Shown: piece by piece, positions 25,640 to 34,293 of the stretch
How positions within the stretch are numbered: position 1 is the stretch's first letter
Layout of the letters: every line of letters starts with the position of its first letter
Assembly: GCA_904502185.1 (NCBI GenBank)
Contig: CAJGDX010000012.1
Location: 1-36,671 of the forward strand
Direction: 5' to 3'
Source of the DNA: an uncultured Bacteroidaceae bacterium
GTDB taxonomy: Bacteria > Bacteroidota > Bacteroidia > Bacteroidales > Bacteroidaceae
DNA length: 36,671 bases
Notes under the pieces: generated by a model
What the model saw: the letters and a program-made list of their open reading frames with translations, nothing else
What the model was told of the DNA's origin: nothing
Databases searched by the model: none
Program-made: the position numbers and the translations under genes

Positions 25640-27808
25640 TTAGTACCACTTGACAGGCGTGTCACCCATTTCAATAGTCAGTGTACCACCCTTCTCCACA
25701 TCGCCATGCTCGATATAAGGCAAGTTATGCGGTTTTCCGTTGAGAGTAATACTCTTAATATAAATATTTTTGTCGCTGTTGTTTACAGTCTCTATTACAA
25801 ACGTTCCACCCTTGACACCAAGCTCAGCACGCTGCACGATGGGAGAGCCGAACCAGTAACGTGCTCCGGCCGGTTCAACCTGATAGAATCCGAGTGCAGA
25901 CATCAGATACCATGCCGACATCTGTCCCATATCCTCGTTGCCCGAAACGCCATCAAAGTCATCGCGATACTGAGTCGCAAGCACCTGACGCACCTTTTCG
26001 GCTGTCTTGTGAGGCTCACCAAGCATTGTGTAGAGATACAGTATATGATGGCTCGGCTCATTGCCATGGGCAAACTGGCCTATGAGCCCCGTAATATCGG
26101 GCGACGAGTTACCCTCCTCTATCCATGGAGCAATGAAAAGAGAATCGAGTCGGGCGATACATTTCTCACGGCCACCGAACAGTTCGGCATAGTTGTAGAT
26201 GTCGTGCGGAACGAGCCATGTATATTGCCATGCATTGCCTTCGCAATAGTCATTTTCGCGGTGCGCCGCATAGTAGGGACTGAAAGGTTCGCGGAAATTG
26301 CCATTGCTGTCCACGCCACGAATGAAACCGCTTACCGAGTCGAAATAGGTGCGGTAGGAGTAACTTTTTCGGGTAAAATGTTCGAAATCGGCATCCTTGC
26401 CAAGAGCCTTTGCAGCATTGGCAGCCGCAGCATCGGCAATGGCATATTCCATGTCGTATGCCACAGGTTCGTGGAAAAGGTCGCAAGGAATATATCCGTA
26501 TTTGTCGCGCTGAGCTTTACCACGCTCTTTGTTTGCCGCAGTCTTTTTAATGGCCTCGAATGCCTTCTCGCGGTCAAAACCGGCTACATTCTTGACAATT
26601 GCATCAGCCACAACAGGTATTCCCGGGTCGCCAACCATGCAATTTGTTTCGTTGCCCCAAAGATGCCACACGGGAAGGTCGCCTTGCTTGTCACAGATGT
26701 TCAGCATTGCCGACACAAACTCCCCACTCTTTTCCGGCTGGATTATTGTCATCAGCGGCTGTTTGGCACGATAGGTATCCCACAGCGAGAAACCGGTGTA
26801 CTGCGGAGTTGCGCTGTTGCATATTGTTCCATCCGCCGCACGATAGTCGCCATTTACATCGCTGAACAGCATGGGTGCCATCATCGCATGATACATAGCA
26901 GTGTAGAAGATACGTTTACGGCAGCTGTCCTGTTCGGTCAGTCTGATGCGCGACAGCTCTTTGTCCCACGCAGCAACTGCATCCTTTCTCACCTTTTCAA
27001 AATCCCAGTGCGGCAGTTCGCCTGCCATCGCCAGCCTTGCACCATCAATGCCTACCGGCGAAATTGCCACCTTCAGCATAATCTCTTCGCCGGCAGTTGT
27101 GGCAAACGACGCACGACCATACATATTATTTTCGCCCTTCAGCTCAAAGCTGTCGAAAGGCTTTGAAAATTCAGCAACAAAATATACACGCTGGTCACTC
27201 GCCCACCCCTCGGAGTAGCGATAGCCGACTATGCGATTGTCGCCCTCGGCCTGCATGAATGTCTCTTTGGCACTGTCCCAACAGCCACCATTCTCAAGGT
27301 CGAATACCAGTGCTGCCTCTTTCGATTCGGGGAAAGTATAACGATGCAATCCCACACGTGCAGTAGCAGTAACCTCAGCCTTTATGCCGTAACGTTTCAA
27401 TGGCACCGAGTAATATCCGGGCTTTGCAATCTCCTGCGTACGGTCAGCCATAGACCACAGTCCGCTGCCGGGCTGTTCTATGTCACCGCGTTTGTAGACA
27501 ACATTGCCCACCACAGGCATCACCGTAACATCAAACAGATCACCAATTCCCGTTCCGCTGAGATGAGTATGCGAAAAACCGATGACACTCTCCTCGTCAC
27601 GATTGTATCCCGAACACCAGTCCCAACCCTGGTTGATGCTTGTCGGTCCCAGCTGCACCATTCCGAAAGGCACATTGGCACCCACAAACACATGTCCATG
27701 CCCACCGCTGCCTATAAGCGGGTCAACAAAATCTGTCGGTTTTTCACTCGGTGAACAAGCTGCCACAAACAACAGCAGAAGATACAATAAGTTACTGTGT
27801 ATTTTCAT
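25640..27808 (-). CDS. Glycoside hydrolase family 92 exo-alpha-mannosidase lipoprotein
   Basis: GH92 enzymes are calcium-dependent exo-alpha-mannosidases (often alpha-1,2) that trim N-glycans or yeast mannan. With the start at ATG 27808 it has 722 residues; the longer open frame would run into the end of the ZIP gene. A lipoprotein signal leads to Cys18 (LLFVAAC), so it is membrane-anchored. An N-terminal beta-sandwich (about 20-260) begins VDPLIGSGGHGHVFVGANVPFG. The (alpha/alpha)6 catalytic part holds FSLWDTYR, EGNAWQYTWLVPHD and GNEDMGQMSAWY, the last with the acidic catalytic residues. It follows the ZIP gene by 28 nt, so the two are probably one transcript. No SusC/SusD pair or other carbohydrate genes are adjacent. 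Exact linkage specificity cannot be told. Confidence 0.92.
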   Translation of the reverse strand: MKIHSNLLYLLLLFVAACSPSEKPTDFVDPLIGSGGHGHVFVGANVPFGMVQLGPTSINQGWDWCSGYNRDEESVIGFSHTHLSGTGIGDLFDVTVMPVVGNVVYKRGDIEQPGSGLWSMADRTQEIAKPGYYSVPLKRYGIKAEVTATARVGLHRYTFPESKEAALVFDLENGGCWDSAKETFMQAEGDNRIVGYRYSEGWASDQRVYFVAEFSKPFDSFELKGENNMYGRASFATTAGEEIMLKVAISPVGIDGARLAMAGELPHWDFEKVRKDAVAAWDKELSRIRLTEQDSCRKRIFYTAMYHAMMAPMLFSDVNGDYRAADGTICNSATPQYTGFSLWDTYRAKQPLMTIIQPEKSGEFVSAMLNICDKQGDLPVWHLWGNETNCMVGDPGIPVVADAIVKNVAGFDREKAFEAIKKTAANKERGKAQRDKYGYIPCDLFHEPVAYDMEYAIADAAAANAAKALGKDADFEHFTRKSYSYRTYFDSVSGFIRGVDSNGNFREPFSPYYAAHRENDYCEGNAWQYTWLVPHDIYNYAELFGGREKCIARLDSLFIAPWIEEGNSSPDITGLIGQFAHGNEPSHHILYLYTMLGEPHKTAEKVRQVLATQYRDDFDGVSGNEDMGQMSAWYLMSALGFYQVEPAGARYWFGSPIVQRAELGVKGGTFVIETVNNSDKNIYIKSITLNGKPHNLPYIEHGDVEKGGTLTIEMGDTPVKWY

Positions 27809-27836
27809 AGTATTCAAAAGAAAAAGCATATTAGAA

Positions 27837-28622
27837 TCATCCAAGAACAACATCCAGCACCATCATCAGCGCAAAGCCCATTGCAAAGCCGATGGTACCA
27901 AGATTGCTGTGTTCGCCCTGTTGCGATGCAGGGATAAGCTCCTCCACCACCACATAGAGCATTGCACCTGCCGAAGCTGCCAGCAGGAAAGGCATGGCTG
28001 GTACGGTATATTCAAGAAACAGCAGTGTGACCATTGCAGCAATAGGCTCCACCACTCCCGACAATGCGCCGTAGAGAAAGGTCTTACCTCTTTTATAACC
28101 CTCGGCACGCAGAGGCATTGATATAATTGCACCCTCGGGAATATTCTGCACAGCCATACCTATTGCAAGCGCAAATGCCGCAGCAAGCGTCATCGACGCC
28201 TCACCCGTATACATTCCTGCAAACACCACACCTACGGCCATTCCCTCGGGAATATTGTGCAGTGTCACAGCAAGCATCAGTTTCGACGAACGCTTAAGAC
28301 TGGATGCAGGTCCCTCGCTCTGCTCTCCGTTTATATGCTCGTGAGGGATGAAGGTATCGAGCAAAAACAAAAATCCCATGCCGGTGAGGAACCCCACAAG
28401 CACAGGAACCATTTCCATAAACTCATTATTTTTCACCGTCAGGTCCAACGCCGGCAACAGCAACGACCAGAAAGAGGCCGCCACCATCACTCCCGAAGCG
28501 AATCCCAACAGTGCCTTCTGTACTCTGTCCGAAATATTGCGACGAAAAAAGAATACAATCGCCGCTCCCAACAATGTTCCTAAAAAAGGAATCAAAAATC
28601 CTAAAGCTACACTCACATTCAT
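27837..28622 (-). CDS. ZIP family divalent metal transporter
   Basis: Inner-membrane importer of zinc or a related divalent metal. The 261 residues have eight predicted helices. The family motifs HNIPEGMAVG and NIPEGAIIS lie in the fourth and fifth helices and carry the binuclear metal-site residues. Between helices 3 and 4 is a short variable loop (FIPHEHINGEQSEGP) with His and acidic residues. It is the first gene of the pair with GH92. Zinc is the commonest substrate of bacterial ZuptT-like ZIPs, but iron or manganese is possible. Confidence 0.9.
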   Translation of the reverse strand: MNVSVALGFLIPFLGTLLGAAIVFFFRRNISDRVQKALLGFASGVMVAASFWSLLLPALDLTVKNNEFMEMVPVLVGFLTGMGFLFLLDTFIPHEHINGEQSEGPASSLKRSSKLMLAVTLHNIPEGMAVGVVFAGMYTGEASMTLAAAFALAIGMAVQNIPEGAIISMPLRAEGYKRGKTFLYGALSGVVEPIAAMVTLLFLEYTVPAMPFLLAASAGAMLYVVVEELIPASQQGEHSNLGTIGFAMGFALMMVLDVVLG

Positions 28623-28638
28623 CGTTCTCTGTTTCTTG

Positions 28639-28668
28639 CGAAGATAGCCATTATTTTATTCATGCAAA
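28639..28668 (-). promoter_or_regulatory. Predicted promoter of the ZIP-GH92 pair
   Basis: On the minus strand TATCTTCG (28639-28646; 5 of 6 to TAnnTTTG) lies 18 nt after TTTG (28665-28668), which matches the -33 element. The box is 16 nt from the ZIP ATG at 28622. Confidence 0.45.
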
Positions 28669-28693
28669 AGAATTTTCACATATTACTTTTGCA
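28663..28693. repeat. 8-bp dyad over the ZIP promoter -33 element
   Basis: TGCAAAAG (28663-28670) and CTTTTGCA (28686-28693) are exact complements 15 nt apart. The left arm contains the -33 TTTG of the predicted ZIP promoter. It may be an operator for a metal-responsive repressor or only a weak hairpin after the kinase gene. Confidence 0.35.
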
Positions 28694-28738
28694 ACAATGG
28701 TAAAAGAGTTGTCTGCAATACCATATTCCCTTCACCCC

Positions 28739-29959
28739 TTACCCTGTAACAGGTATTTTGCATACAACCGTACACCCACCACCTTCGGTGGTAACCACAC
28801 TAATAGAACCATGGTGGTTGGTAATAATCTGCTTGCAGAGGGAAAGCCCTATGCCGCTACCTCGCTTTTTGGTGGTAAAGAAGGGAACAAAAATCTGCTC
28901 CAGTGCTGTATCATCTATACCTGCGCCATTGTCCGCCACACTTATCGCAAGGAGAAGACGTCCGTCAGCAGAATACTCTTTTGCAACAGAAAAAGTCACA
29001 CTACGATTGTAGAGAGTGCCGTCATTAACAACTGCAGCCTTCTCATCGCACGCCTCCACTGCATTTTTCATCAGGTTGATAACCACCTGCTCAAGCTGCA
29101 CTCTGTCGCCATTTATTTTCACATTGCAAACAGCATCTGTGTCGAAGGTTATATAACTTTGAGTAAAAAGAGCCTTCAGGCCATCAACAAACTCCCTCAC
29201 AGTGAATATGGTTATTTCGGGAGGAGATATGCGCGTCAATTTTCTGTAATTCTCCACAAAGTGAAGCAGTCCGCTGCTGCGACGATTGATAATCTCAAGT
29301 CCGTGACGAACACTCTCCACACTGTCGCTGTCGGTGGCAAAAGAGGTGCTGTCGGCCTGACTTCTTAGAATCTCGGAAAGAGATATTATAGGTGTCATGG
29401 AGTTCATAATTTCGTGTGTCAGCACCCTGACAAGCTTGTGCCACGACTCGACCTTGTTTCTCTCTATTGCCCCGTCAATATCCTTCAACGCAATGATGTT
29501 AAGAGAGGAGTTGCGTATCATCACCCTCGAATAGCTTGCCGAGTACATTTTCTCTCTTATTCGCAATTCGCTGACACCATCGTTCATAACACCTCTAAGT
29601 TCGGGGCAAAGAGATTCACAGCCATTCTGAATTTGTCGGGCTGCGCGGTTCATCCATTCAATGTACCCACCATCGGTGGCAACTATCACTGCCGTATCTA
29701 CCTTATCCATCAGCAGGCGATAGAAATGCAGTTCCCTTTCACCGGCAACAGCCTTGCTGCTTGCCTCGTTGCTCAAAGCCTTTTCGGCTCGCAGGCTATC
29801 CGAACATCTGTCAAACAACTGCAACTGCTTGTAAACTACAAACAGCAGAAACAGCACCGAGCCTGCCATGCAGAACCACATGCCGCTCTTCGCCGCCACA
29901 TATGCAGCCAACATCGACAAGCCGATTAGAATAAGGTTTATTATAAATTTACTCTTCAT
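28739..29959 (-). CDS. Two-component sensor histidine kinase (NtrB/NtrY-like)
   Basis: Autophosphorylates and passes the phosphate to the regulator encoded just upstream. With the ATG at 29959 (7 nt after the regulator stop) it has 406 residues. Two membrane helices (about 5-23 and 27-44) are separated by only a few residues, so there is almost no extracytoplasmic sensor. A PAS-like part follows (about 80-165, DTAVIVATDGGYIEWMNRAA). The phospho-acceptor is His182 in VLTHEIMNSMTP. The ATPase has the N box around Asn295-Asn299, DNGAGI (343-348) and GSGIGLSLC (367-375). The signal is probably sensed in the membrane or cytoplasm; its nature is unknown. The partner regulator and divergent pump suggest a response to envelope stress or a toxic compound. 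Confidence 0.9.
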   Translation of the reverse strand: MKSKFIINLILIGLSMLAAYVAAKSGMWFCMAGSVLFLLFVVYKQLQLFDRCSDSLRAEKALSNEASSKAVAGERELHFYRLLMDKVDTAVIVATDGGYIEWMNRAARQIQNGCESLCPELRGVMNDGVSELRIREKMYSASYSRVMIRNSSLNIIALKDIDGAIERNKVESWHKLVRVLTHEIMNSMTPIISLSEILRSQADSTSFATDSDSVESVRHGLEIINRRSSGLLHFVENYRKLTRISPPEITIFTVREFVDGLKALFTQSYITFDTDAVCNVKINGDRVQLEQVVINLMKNAVEACDEKAAVVNDGTLYNRSVTFSVAKEYSADGRLLLAISVADNGAGIDDTALEQIFVPFFTTKKRGSGIGLSLCKQIITNHHGSISVVTTEGGGCTVVCKIPVTG

Positions 29960-29966
29960 AACGATT

Positions 29967-31328
29967 CTATTTTCCCAATTTGCGATAGAGAGCATATCGT
30001 GTTATTCCCAAAAGTTCGGCAGCGCGGGTAATGTTGCCATCGGCACGCTTCATCGCACGCTCTATTGCATCGCGCTCAAGCTCTTCGAGGTTCATTGTAA
30101 GCTCTTCTGAAGCCCTCTGCTGTTCAGGAGTGCTGACAATCATCAGGCTGTGGGGACGCAGGATGTTCGACTCCTCCATAATGACAGCACGTTCTACTGT
30201 GTGTTGCAACTCCCTGACGTTTCCCGGCCAGTCGTACTTGCAGAGCAACTGCTGCGAGTCGCGGCTGATGCGACGAATATCCTTGCTATACTTTTTCGAG
30301 TATTTTGCAAGGAAATATTCGGCAAGCAGTATAATGTCGTCGCCCCTTTCGCGCAACGGCGGAATGTGTATCTCAATGGTATTTATGCGATACAGAAGAT
30401 CCTGTCGGAAATCGCCCTCGGCAACCATACGCCCCAAGTTGGCATTGGTAGCACAGATGAAGCGCACATCTATTCGTTTGTTCTTTGTGCCGCCCACACG
30501 TGTAAATTCCCGTTTCTCGATAGAGGTCAGCAGTTTGGCCTGCGTTTGAGGGGTCAGATTGCCAATTTCGTCGAGGAAGAGCGTGCCACCCGATGCAGCC
30601 TCCATTCGTCCGGCCTTTGCAGCCACCGCACCCGTGAATGCGCCCTTCTCGTAGCCGAAAAGCTCACTCTCGAACAGCTGTTCGGGCAAGCTGCCCAGAT
30701 CTATCGTCACAAACGGACTCTCGCACCTGTTGGAGCAATAGTGAAGCATACGGGCAACAACATCCTTTCCGGTACCATTCTCGCCAAGAATAAGGATATT
30801 GGCATCAGTGGCAGCAAAGCGTTCGATATTAGCCTTTATCTGCTGCATGGCAGCAGATTCGCCAATGAGCATCGGCTGCTCTTCGCAGCCACAATGCCCC
30901 AGTGCTGCAACCCTCTCTTTGAGGTTCAACACCTCGCGGCGCGAACAGCGAAGTTCCATTGCCGACCTCAGGGTTGTCACCACCTTGTCGTTGTTCCATG
31001 GTTTTGCTATAAAATCGGTAGCTCCTGCCTTTATAGCCTTCACCGCCTTGTCGGTGTCGGAGTATGCAGTCATAAAGATGACAACTGCATCGGCATCGAG
31101 TTTCAATATTCGTTCAAGGTATTTGAAACCCTCCTGACCACTTACCGCGTCGCGGGTGAAATTCATATCAAGAAAAACCACGTCGGGTTCGAACACCTTC
31201 ATGAAGTGTTCAATTTTTTCGGGGTCGGTAGCCACTCTCACAGCCTCCACATGAGGTTTCAGCAGCAGATTGAGCGAGAAGAGTATATCCTCGTTGTCGT
31301 CGACGATAAGCACTTTTCCTTTATACAT
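29967..31328 (-). CDS. Sigma-54-dependent response regulator (NtrC family)
   Basis: Bacterial enhancer-binding protein that activates sigma-54 RNA polymerase after phosphorylation. With the ATG at 31328 it has 453 residues. Receiver domain 1-125 has the acidic pair Asp10-Asp11, phospho-acceptor Asp54 (VFLDMNF), Thr87 and Lys109. The AAA+ domain (about 150-385) has Walker A GENGTGKD (182-189), the sigma-54 contact motif GAFTGA (229-234) and Walker B TLFLDEIG (249-256). A Fis-type helix-turn-helix ends the protein (NITRAAELLGITRYALYRKL). The frame is open another 47 codons upstream, but a promoter-like box at 31361 falls there. It is read away from the TolC gene; the shared gap contains a sigma-54 promoter and palindromes that it probably binds. 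Confidence 0.94.
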   Translation of the reverse strand: MYKGKVLIVDDNEDILFSLNLLLKPHVEAVRVATDPEKIEHFMKVFEPDVVFLDMNFTRDAVSGQEGFKYLERILKLDADAVVIFMTAYSDTDKAVKAIKAGATDFIAKPWNNDKVVTTLRSAMELRCSRREVLNLKERVAALGHCGCEEQPMLIGESAAMQQIKANIERFAATDANILILGENGTGKDVVARMLHYCSNRCESPFVTIDLGSLPEQLFESELFGYEKGAFTGAVAAKAGRMEAASGGTLFLDEIGNLTPQTQAKLLTSIEKREFTRVGGTKNKRIDVRFICATNANLGRMVAEGDFRQDLLYRINTIEIHIPPLRERGDDIILLAEYFLAKYSKKYSKDIRRISRDSQQLLCKYDWPGNVRELQHTVERAVIMEESNILRPHSLMIVSTPEQQRASEELTMNLEELERDAIERAMKRADGNITRAAELLGITRYALYRKLGK

Positions 31329-31360
31329 ACTCTTTAGGATATTTACGTTGTTGAACATTG

Positions 31361-31368
31361 CAAAGATA
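31361..31368 (-). promoter_or_regulatory. Predicted promoter -7 box of the regulator-kinase operon
   Basis: TATCTTTG on the minus strand is a full match to TAnnTTTG, 32 nt from the ATG at 31328. No TTTG is seen about 19 nt upstream. The position favours that ATG over the upstream ATG at 31358. Confidence 0.42.
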
Positions 31369-31401
31369 TATAAAGAACCATTAGGTTGTATATGAAAAAG
31401 C

Positions 31402-31436
31402 GTGCAGTTTCGCACATTTTTTGTGCGTTTCCGCAC
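31402..31436. promoter_or_regulatory. Paired GTGC-N6-GCAC palindromes, putative enhancer sites
   Basis: GTGCAGTTTCGCAC (31402-31415) and GTGCGTTTCCGCAC (31423-31436) share arms and a TTTC core; the second extends to 6-bp arms (TGTGCG/CGCACA). They are 21 bp apart start to start, two helical turns, and a further half-site CCGCACA lies at 31450-31456. They are centred about 90 and 110 bp upstream of the predicted sigma-54 start site and just behind the regulator's own promoter. Confidence 0.65.
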
Positions 31437-31492
31437 ACCAACCAAAGTCCCGCACAACAAACAATACAATGATTTTCAATCAATTATTCCTT

Positions 31493-31508
31493 TGGCACGA
31501 TATTTGTA
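31493..31508 (+). promoter_or_regulatory. Sigma-54 (-24/-12) promoter of the efflux operon
   Basis: TGGCAC-GATAT-TTGTA fits the sigma-54 consensus TGGCAC-N5-TTGCA with the correct spacing and one change in the -12 element (T for C). A start site near 31519 would leave a leader of about 55 nt before the TolC-like gene. The neighbouring regulator has the GAFTGA motif needed to act here. Confidence 0.72.
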
Positions 31509-31573
31509 CTTATACAAACGAGAGATTCCCCCAAAATCGAAGAACCGGATACACACAAACAGACAACCAGAAT

Positions 31574-33007
31574 ATGAGATTTAAGAGTATTATAGTAATG
31601 TTGCTGTCGGCAGTCACAGCCACAGCACAGAGCGACACACTGACGCTAACCCTGTCCGAGGCAATACTTACGGCCTGCAAGCAGTCGTCCGATGCCAAGG
31701 CAGCCCACCACACTCTGCTTGCAGCCGAGTGGAGCTACAAATTCTACAAGGCAAACTACCTTCCTGCCATTTCGCTGACATCGTCACCAGGACTCAACCA
31801 CGTAACAAGCAAAGTGACACAACCCGACGGCAGCAGTCTGTTCGTCGAGCAGAACCAACTGAGTACAGACGCATCGCTCAGCGTCACACAGAACATAGCA
31901 CTGACCGGCGGACAATTTTTCGTGAAAAGCACATTGCAGCGTCAGGACGAGCTGAAAAACAACACCACTGCATACGGTTCCACCCCTGTGGTTGTCGGCT
32001 ACCAGCAGTCGCTCTTCGGCTACAACTCGCTAAAATGGGATAGACGCATAGAGCCTTTGCGCTATCAACAGGCAAAGAAGGAGTACAAAGAGAACATGGA
32101 ACTGATTGCATCGCGCACAGCCAGCTACTTCTTCACCCTTGCCTCTGCCCAGACCGAATTGTATATTGCCGAATACAATTATGCATCGGCAGACACACTC
32201 AGCCGCTACGCACGCGGACGTTACAACATCGGCACCATCACAGAGAGCGAAATGTTGCAACTGGAGCTGAACAAGATAACCGCCGAAGCCAATCTGCTGA
32301 ATGCCCGCAGCTATCTTGAGGATGCCATGCAGAGCGTACGCTCCTACCTTGCGATAGACGGCAGCTGCATTATAAAAGTGGTGATAGACGAAACAGTTCC
32401 GCCATACAAGGCCGATGTTGCAGAAGCACTGAAGCTGGCACACGAGAACAGTCCCGACCCCACAAGCTACGAACTGCGCCGGCGGCAGAGCGAGAGCAAC
32501 CTTGCATATGCAAAAGCCGACGCGGGGTTAAAAGCCGAATTATATGTACAGTTCGGGCTATCGCAGACGGCAGACAATCTGCGCGACAGCTATCGCTCAC
32601 CGCAGAACCGCCAATATGCCAGCATAGGCATCACGTTGCCACTGCTCGACTGGGGCCGGGGAAAAGGAAAAGTAAAGGTCGCCGAGTCGAACGTCGACCT
32701 TGTAGAGACACAGATAGAGCAGGCCTACAAAGATTTTGAGATTAATGTAGGCAAAATGGTAAGGCAGTTCAACCTTCAGGCACACCGTGTGGAGGTTGCA
32801 GCCAAAAGCGCAACGTTGGCACAGCAGCGCTACGATGTTGCCCGCCGCATGTATATATTGGGAAAATCGACCATACTCGACTTTAACGCCGCCACATCCG
32901 AGAAGGACGCAGCCCGCAGAAGCCACATCAGCGCCCTGCAGACCTACTGGCAACTATACTATGGGTTGCGCAGCATCACCGGCGGCAAGATTTTTGGAAA
33001 TTTATAA
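31574..33007 (+). CDS. TolC-like outer-membrane efflux protein
   Basis: Forms the outer-membrane and periplasmic tunnel of a three-part export pump. With the ATG at 31574 it has 477 residues and a signal peptide ending at about residue 19 (AVTATAQ). The frame is open further upstream, but there it covers the sigma-54 promoter. The two-repeat outer membrane efflux layout is visible: long helical stretches at about 40-70, 175-260 and 370-440, with the typical ITLPLLDWGRGKGKVKVAESNVDL segment in the second half. It is the first gene of the operon, 12 nt before the adaptor gene. Confidence 0.9.
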   Translation: MRFKSIIVMLLSAVTATAQSDTLTLTLSEAILTACKQSSDAKAAHHTLLAAEWSYKFYKANYLPAISLTSSPGLNHVTSKVTQPDGSSLFVEQNQLSTDASLSVTQNIALTGGQFFVKSTLQRQDELKNNTTAYGSTPVVVGYQQSLFGYNSLKWDRRIEPLRYQQAKKEYKENMELIASRTASYFFTLASAQTELYIAEYNYASADTLSRYARGRYNIGTITESEMLQLELNKITAEANLLNARSYLEDAMQSVRSYLAIDGSCIIKVVIDETVPPYKADVAEALKLAHENSPDPTSYELRRRQSESNLAYAKADAGLKAELYVQFGLSQTADNLRDSYRSPQNRQYASIGITLPLLDWGRGKGKVKVAESNVDLVETQIEQAYKDFEINVGKMVRQFNLQAHRVEVAAKSATLAQQRYDVARRMYILGKSTILDFNAATSEKDAARRSHISALQTYWQLYYGLRSITGGKIFGNL

Positions 33008-33019
33008 CAAAACAACACT

Positions 33020-34270
33020 ATGGATATAAAACTGGAGAAACGCGCCTGGTACATTCGCCACAAATACTGGTTGCTGGCAGGCGTTACAGCGCTTGCACTA
33101 CTTGCGCTGAACATAAAAATGGTAATAGGACCGCGAACAATACTTGTCGATGGCGAAGAGCTTGATTACTGCAAGGCCACCATAAGCGAATTTCACGAAT
33201 ACATCGACGTAACGGGAATTGTGCAACCCATTCTGAACATCAAGGTAAACTGCCGCGAAGGTGGCTACATTTCGCACATTGTTGCCGAGAACGGAACCAT
33301 GCTCGAAGAGGGCGACACCATTCTGGTGATGGAAAACCCCGACCTTATACGCAACATCGAGGAGGAGCGTTTGGCATGGGAGAAGCTGCAGCTGAACAAT
33401 CGCCTGCAACAGTATCAGATGGAACAGAAAAGCCTGTCGCTGCGCCAGCAGATGCTTCAGACAGAGTACGAAATGAAGCGACTCGACAAAAGCCACAATC
33501 TGGACAAGGAGGAGGCGCGCATGGGCATCAAGAGCAGAGCGCAGCTCGAAGTATCGGAAGACGAATACAACTACAATCTGAAAAAGACCCGCCTTACACT
33601 CGAAAGCCTTAAGCACGACTCGGCAGTGAACCTTATACAGCGCTCGCTGCTCGACAATGAGCTGGAGAACGGACGCGACAAGTTCATACAGTCGCGCAAC
33701 AGGCTCGACAACCTTGTGGTGCGCAGCCCCATGAGAGGACAGCTAAGCTACGTGACAGCCATTCCCGGACAGCGTGTTTCGTCGGGCGAGAGCATCGCCG
33801 AAGTAAACATCCTCGACGATTACAAGGTACATGTGAACCTTAGCGAATATTACGTAGACCGCATAAGCGTAGGACTGCCTGCAAGCGTCACCTATCAGGG
33901 TGTTAAATTCCCCATGAAAATATCGCGGGTGGTACCTGAGGTTAAAAACCAGACATTCAGCGTAGAGCTGCTGTTTACCGGCGAAAAGCCCGAAAATGCC
34001 CGTGTGGGCAAGAGCTACAACATACAGATAGAGCTTGGTCACCCCGAAAAGAGCCTCGTCATCGACCGCGGTAAATTCTACAACAGCAACGGCGGACGAT
34101 ACATCTACCGACTGAACGAATCGGGAACAGTAGCCGAACTCACCCCCATAGTCATCGGCCGTCAGAACCCACGACAGTTCGAGGTGTTAGAGGGCTTGCA
34201 GGAGGGCGACAAGGTAATAGTATCGGAATATTCCGATTTCAACGATGCAGAAAGATTAAGAATAAGATAA
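33020..34270 (+). CDS. HlyD/MacA-like periplasmic adaptor (membrane fusion protein)
   Basis: Bridges the inner-membrane transporter and the TolC-like channel. The 416 residues have a short cytoplasmic N terminus, one membrane helix (about 18-37), a lipoyl-like half (about 60-105), a long coiled-coil hairpin rich in Leu, Gln, Glu and Lys (about 110-220), then the second lipoyl half (LVVRSPMRGQLSYVTAIPGQRVSSGE) and a beta-barrel (about 260-350). It is uncleaved and anchored by its helix rather than being a lipoprotein. It lies 12 nt after the TolC-like gene and 23 nt before the ATPase gene. Confidence 0.9.
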   Translation: MDIKLEKRAWYIRHKYWLLAGVTALALLALNIKMVIGPRTILVDGEELDYCKATISEFHEYIDVTGIVQPILNIKVNCREGGYISHIVAENGTMLEEGDTILVMENPDLIRNIEEERLAWEKLQLNNRLQQYQMEQKSLSLRQQMLQTEYEMKRLDKSHNLDKEEARMGIKSRAQLEVSEDEYNYNLKKTRLTLESLKHDSAVNLIQRSLLDNELENGRDKFIQSRNRLDNLVVRSPMRGQLSYVTAIPGQRVSSGESIAEVNILDDYKVHVNLSEYYVDRISVGLPASVTYQGVKFPMKISRVVPEVKNQTFSVELLFTGEKPENARVGKSYNIQIELGHPEKSLVIDRGKFYNSNGGRYIYRLNESGTVAELTPIVIGRQNPRQFEVLEGLQEGDKVIVSEYSDFNDAERLRIR

Positions 34271-34293
34271 TATACTTAAATTTGTAACTCAAT

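Noticed and set aside
25640..28622. Polysaccharide utilisation locus around the GH92 gene
   Set aside because: No SusC/SusD pair, sensor-regulator of the hybrid type or second carbohydrate enzyme is adjacent.
31329..31469. N-terminal extension of the response regulator (47 extra residues)
   Set aside because: The receiver domain starts at the ATG at 31328 and a promoter-like -7 box and the GTGC palindromes lie in the extension.
31421..31573. N-terminal extension of the TolC-like protein (51 extra residues)
   Set aside because: It would cover the sigma-54 promoter and lacks signal-peptide character; the ATG at 31574 starts a normal signal peptide.
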